A stretch of 16,363 bases of DNA from positions 1 through 16,363 of the forward strand of contig CAMUZD010000012.1 of NCBI GenBank assembly GCA_947165115.1, in the 5' to 3' direction. The position numbers were made by a program, and so were the translations under genes. This document shows positions 14,390-16,363 of this stretch, piece after piece (the first letter of the stretch is position 1; each line of letters begins with the position of its first letter). The notes beneath the pieces were generated by a model. The model did not search any database. It worked only from the letters and a program-made list of their open reading frames with translations, and was not told the origin of the DNA. This DNA comes from an uncultured Clostridia bacterium (GTDB lineage: Bacteria > Bacillota > Clostridia > Oscillospirales > Acutalibacteraceae).

Positions 14390-15256
14390 TCAGTCTGCAT
14401 TTTTGCTTTCAGGAGTAACATTTTCAAAATGCACATCGACCTGATTGAATGGTATGGTAACTCCGGCCTTGTCGAATTCCAGCTTGACGTGTTCCTGCAT
14501 ATAGAAGAAGACTTCCCAGTAGTTTCTGCTGCTGCACCAGACCTGCGCCACGAGTTTTATGCTGCTGTCAGAGTGTTCGTTGACAAAAACTTTCGGGGCG
14601 GGGCTCTCAAAGATTTTGTCGCAATCTTCCGCGGCGGAGATAATCGCCTCGCGTGCCTTTTCGATATTGTCTGAATATGAGATTGAATAGAGCAGGTCTA
14701 TTCTGCGGTTTTCCTCGGCAGTGAAGTTGATTATATTGCTGTCGGTGATATGCGAATTCGGCACAATAACCTTTTTATTCTCAAGGGTTATAAGCACCGT
14801 ATACATGATTTTTATTTCTCTGACCGTGCCCGCAACCGAGCCGATGTCAATATAATCTCCGCTTCGGAACGGATGATTAATGAGTATCTGCAGACCGCTC
14901 GCAAACTGGCTTATGCTGTGCTGCAGACCGAAGCCGGCGGTGAGTCCGCCTGCGGCGAGAGCGGCGATGAAGGAATTCACATTGACGCCGAGAGTTGCCA
15001 GAGCGGTGAGAACAAAGAAGAGTTTGATTATGAATTTGACAATGGTCTTTATGAAGCTGTGAATTGAGGAATCGACGCCCTTGAGTTTCATCGCCTTGAC
15101 GACGAGTTTGCCGATAAGGTCCGAAATCAGAAAGCCGACCACGATAATCAGAATCACGGCGATTATCAGCGGCATTTTTGAAATAATGAGCGCCTTGATA
15201 CCCTCAAAATCCCTGTCTTTAATAAGCTGGGCGAGAGCAAGTTTAATGATTTCCAT
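14390..15256 (-). CDS. mscS: MscS-family small-conductance mechanosensitive channel
   Basis: This 288-residue inner-membrane protein releases solutes when membrane tension rises on osmotic downshock. ATG 15256 follows AGAGGTAAC. There are three hydrophobic helices, about 29-50, 68-89 and 94-122. The third is the pore helix, rich in Ala and Gly (AALAAGGLTAGFGLQHSISQ, about 98-117), and is followed by the canonical HPFRSGDYIDIG (128-139). The beta domain has IVPNSHITDSNIINFT (about 163-178), matching the P-N-x-x-x-x-x-x-x-x-N-x-T pattern of the family, then the alpha/beta C-terminal vestibule. Length matches the E. coli protein (286). It is a monocistronic unit with its own promoter and terminator. 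Confidence 0.93.
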   Translation of the reverse strand: MEIIKLALAQLIKDRDFEGIKALIISKMPLIIAVILIIVVGFLISDLIGKLVVKAMKLKGVDSSIHSFIKTIVKFIIKLFFVLTALATLGVNVNSFIAALAAGGLTAGFGLQHSISQFASGLQILINHPFRSGDYIDIGSVAGTVREIKIMYTVLITLENKKVIVPNSHITDSNIINFTAEENRRIDLLYSISYSDNIEKAREAIISAAEDCDKIFESPAPKVFVNEHSDSSIKLVAQVWCSSRNYWEVFFYMQEHVKLEFDKAGVTIPFNQVDVHFENVTPESKNAD

Positions 15257-15285
15257 TTTGTTACCTCTTGAAAAAGATTACATTT

Positions 15286-15314
15286 ATTTTACTATATGCC
15301 GCGGCTTTATTCAA
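15286..15314 (-). promoter_or_regulatory. Promoter for the MscS gene
   Basis: On the minus strand TTGAAT (15314-15309) and TAAAAT (15291-15286) are 17 bases apart, 29 bases from the start codon. It is divergent from the acetyltransferase promoter, with the palindrome at 15339-15374 between the two units. Confidence 0.65.
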
Positions 15315-15338
15315 TATTTTTGACAAAAATAATTTGCG

Positions 15339-15374
15339 GCTTATTTACCTATTGACTTAGTAGGTAAAATAAGC
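15339..15374. promoter_or_regulatory. Long inverted repeat embedded in the acetyltransferase promoter, probable operator
   Basis: GCTTATTTACCTA (15339-15351) and TAGGTAAAATAAGC (15361-15374) are inverted repeats differing by one base of length. The 9-base centre TTGACTTAG begins with the -35 box. The right arm completes the -35 to -10 spacer, so a dimeric repressor bound here would block RNA polymerase. No regulator gene is in the window. Confidence 0.7.
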
Positions 15375-15380
15375 TATAAT
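15352..15380 (+). promoter_or_regulatory. Promoter for the acetyltransferase/hydrolase unit
   Basis: TTGACT (15352-15357) and consensus TATAAT (15375-15380) are 17 bases apart, with the start codon 34 bases downstream. Confidence 0.88.
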
Positions 15381-15414
15381 ACACGTTAATATGGTATTCA
15401 GGTGAGGAGTTATT

Positions 15415-15861
15415 ATGGAAGAATATATTATCAGGGAAACGGATGATTTCCTTTCTCTTTCAACGCTTTTCAATCAGAGCGGTATGGGAGTCAAAATCGA
15501 GGAGCGGATGCCCGAGCGCATTCTGAAAATGTGGCGCATGGACGATCCCGTTACGGGCGAACTCATGGCGGCATCGACCCTTGAAATCCGCGACGGCGTC
15601 TATTCACTCGGAGATATTGCCGTTAGAGAGGATCTTCACAGAAGGGGCTACGGCAGAGTTATGCAGGCGCAGGTATTCAACGAGGCGAGAGGCCTCGGAA
15701 TAAAAGAACTCTGGGCCTGCGCCAAAGAACCCGCCTATTATCTCAGGTGCGGCTGGGAAAAGATGGTCTGGGATGAATCGCCGAATATTGCCGTCTATTG
15801 TTCATCCTGCGGCAAAAGGGGCGTCACCTGCCATCCCGAAATAATGAGATATACGCTTTGA
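15415..15861 (+). CDS. GNAT-family N-acetyltransferase with a C-terminal Cys cluster
   Basis: This 148-residue cytoplasmic protein starts behind GGTGAGGAG. It has the GNAT core: MAASTLEIRDGVYSLGDIAV (51-70, strands 3-4) followed by REDLHRRGYGRVM (71-83). The latter is the acetyl-CoA pyrophosphate loop, near the R-x-x-G-x-G consensus but with His75 in the first place. PAYYLRCGWEKM (106-117) is the usual late Y-x-x-x-G-W/F element. After the fold come Cys129, Cys132, Cys139 and His140 (CSSCGKRGVTCH), spaced like a small zinc site. Such enzymes acetylate amines of small molecules or proteins; the acceptor is unknown. The strong promoter with an embedded palindrome points to repression and induction. 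It is followed 17 bases later by the hydrolase gene. Confidence 0.85.
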   Translation: MEEYIIRETDDFLSLSTLFNQSGMGVKIEERMPERILKMWRMDDPVTGELMAASTLEIRDGVYSLGDIAVREDLHRRGYGRVMQAQVFNEARGLGIKELWACAKEPAYYLRCGWEKMVWDESPNIAVYCSSCGKRGVTCHPEIMRYTL

Positions 15862-15878
15862 AAATACGGAGAAAATAA

Positions 15879-16304
15879 ATGAAATCTGAAAATGCATTTG
15901 TCGAGTTTGAGGCGGATGAACCGGGTTCATCGCCCGAGGTGCTCGAGCTGAATATAATCAGCGGCGGATGCCGTCTATACGGTTATCTGCTGCTGCCCGA
16001 TAAAAGAACAGGCGGCCCTTATCCGGCTGTCATTATGTCCCATGGATTCCCGGGATATACCACGAATAATGACCTTGAGCTCGCCCTTATGAGAACGGGC
16101 TGCGCCGTGATTCATATGAACCACCGCGGTGCGTGGGGAAGCGAGGGCAATTATCTTTTCACAAATCTCAAAGATGACCTCATCGCAATAGCCAAGTGGG
16201 TGCATAATCCCGCCATAGCCGAGCAGTATGATATAGATACAGAAAATATTATGTTGAGTTTAGTGATGTTTCAATTGAAGAGTGCAAAAGAAGAAATGCA
16301 TTAA
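15879..16304 (+). CDS. Alpha/beta hydrolase (serine peptidase/esterase-like), truncated at about 16250
   Basis: The start at 15879 follows CGGAG. Residues 1-124 are a normal N-terminal half of an alpha/beta hydrolase: oxyanion turn SHGFPGYTTNN (54-64), HMNHRGAWGSEG (79-90), and the helix DLIAIAKWVHN (100-110) followed by YDIDTENI (117-124). The family then needs a strand and the nucleophile elbow G-x-S-x-G, plus about 120 more residues with Asp and His. Instead the frame reads MLSLVMFQLKSAKEEMH and stops. The base composition also changes here. The protein as written cannot be active. It probably continues with the acetyltransferase in one operon in the intact genome. Confidence 0.75.
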   Translation: MKSENAFVEFEADEPGSSPEVLELNIISGGCRLYGYLLLPDKRTGGPYPAVIMSHGFPGYTTNNDLELALMRTGCAVIHMNHRGAWGSEGNYLFTNLKDDLIAIAKWVHNPAIAEQYDIDTENIMLSLVMFQLKSAKEEMH

Positions 16305-16363
16305 GAGAAGATTATAAAAGAGTTCCAGAGGCAGTAATAGACAAAATGTATGCAAGAATGCAG
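16244..16363 (+). other. AT-rich tail encoding part of a kinase-like protein, out of context
   Basis: From about 16250 the frame codon-aligned at 16256 reads EFSDVSIEECKRRNALREDY then KRVPEAVIDKMYARMQ to the window edge, with no start codon. This resembles the lid and C-terminal helix region of AAA_33/polynucleotide-kinase-like P-loop kinases (pattern D-V-x-x-E-E-C-x-x-R-N...R-V-P-E-x-V-I-x-x-M-Y). GC is 37 of 113 bases from 16251 (about 33%), well below the sequence before it. The upstream part of such a gene is absent, so this is a fragment joined to the hydrolase by recombination or by an assembly join. Confidence 0.55.

Overview
The window reads as ordinary chromosomal DNA of an anaerobic Firmicute, most likely an uncultured gut-type member of the Clostridia (Ruminococcaceae/Oscillospiraceae-like). 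The reasons are strong AGGAGG-type ribosome binding sites, sigma-A promoters with near-ideal 17-base spacing, a carbohydrate-use gene set (GH30, GH4, two GPH-type transporters), a BspA-type leucine-rich-repeat lipoprotein and a DUF4474-like protein. Taxonomy is inferred from gene content and composition, not from a marker gene.

Layout. 1-1455 (minus): a four-helix membrane protein of unknown function overlaps a secreted GH30 glycoside hydrolase that runs off the left edge. 1466-6957 (plus): a divergent promoter drives a calcineurin-like metallophosphoesterase that carries a frameshift near its C-terminus. A second promoter then drives two adjacent GPH/MFS sugar transporters and an LRR lipoprotein, which overlaps the second transporter by 4 bases. 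6978-7221: a 244-base element with terminal inverted repeats enclosing two long hairpins sits between convergent genes. 7236-8624 (minus): a GH4 alpha-galactosidase (melA-like) with its own promoter. 8766-8993 (plus): a 48-residue, two-helix membrane protein and a terminator. 9003-11880 (plus): MATE transporter, nitroreductase and patatin-like lipase in one operon. 11964-13001 (plus): an exported DUF4474-like protein. 13024-13048: a bidirectional terminator. 13065-14306 (minus): a long-form PRPP synthetase. 14312-15314 (minus): an MscS-type channel. 15339-16363 (plus): a GNAT acetyltransferase behind a promoter with a large embedded palindrome, then an alpha/beta hydrolase that stops making sense at about 16250, where AT-rich sequence encoding part of a kinase-like protein begins.

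How the genes fit together. GH30, the GPH transporters and the GH4 enzyme suggest capture and hydrolysis of galactose- or glucose-containing plant or mucin glycans: outside the cell by GH30, uptake by GPH, inside by GH4. They are in separate transcription units, so joint action is inferred. The rest (efflux, redox, lipid, nucleotide and osmotic functions) is housekeeping or stress-related. I see no tRNA, rRNA, CRISPR array, transposase or clear defence system. The least explained items are the nested-palindrome element at 6978-7221, the promoter palindrome at 15339-15374, the atypical transporter pair and the chimeric-looking right edge.
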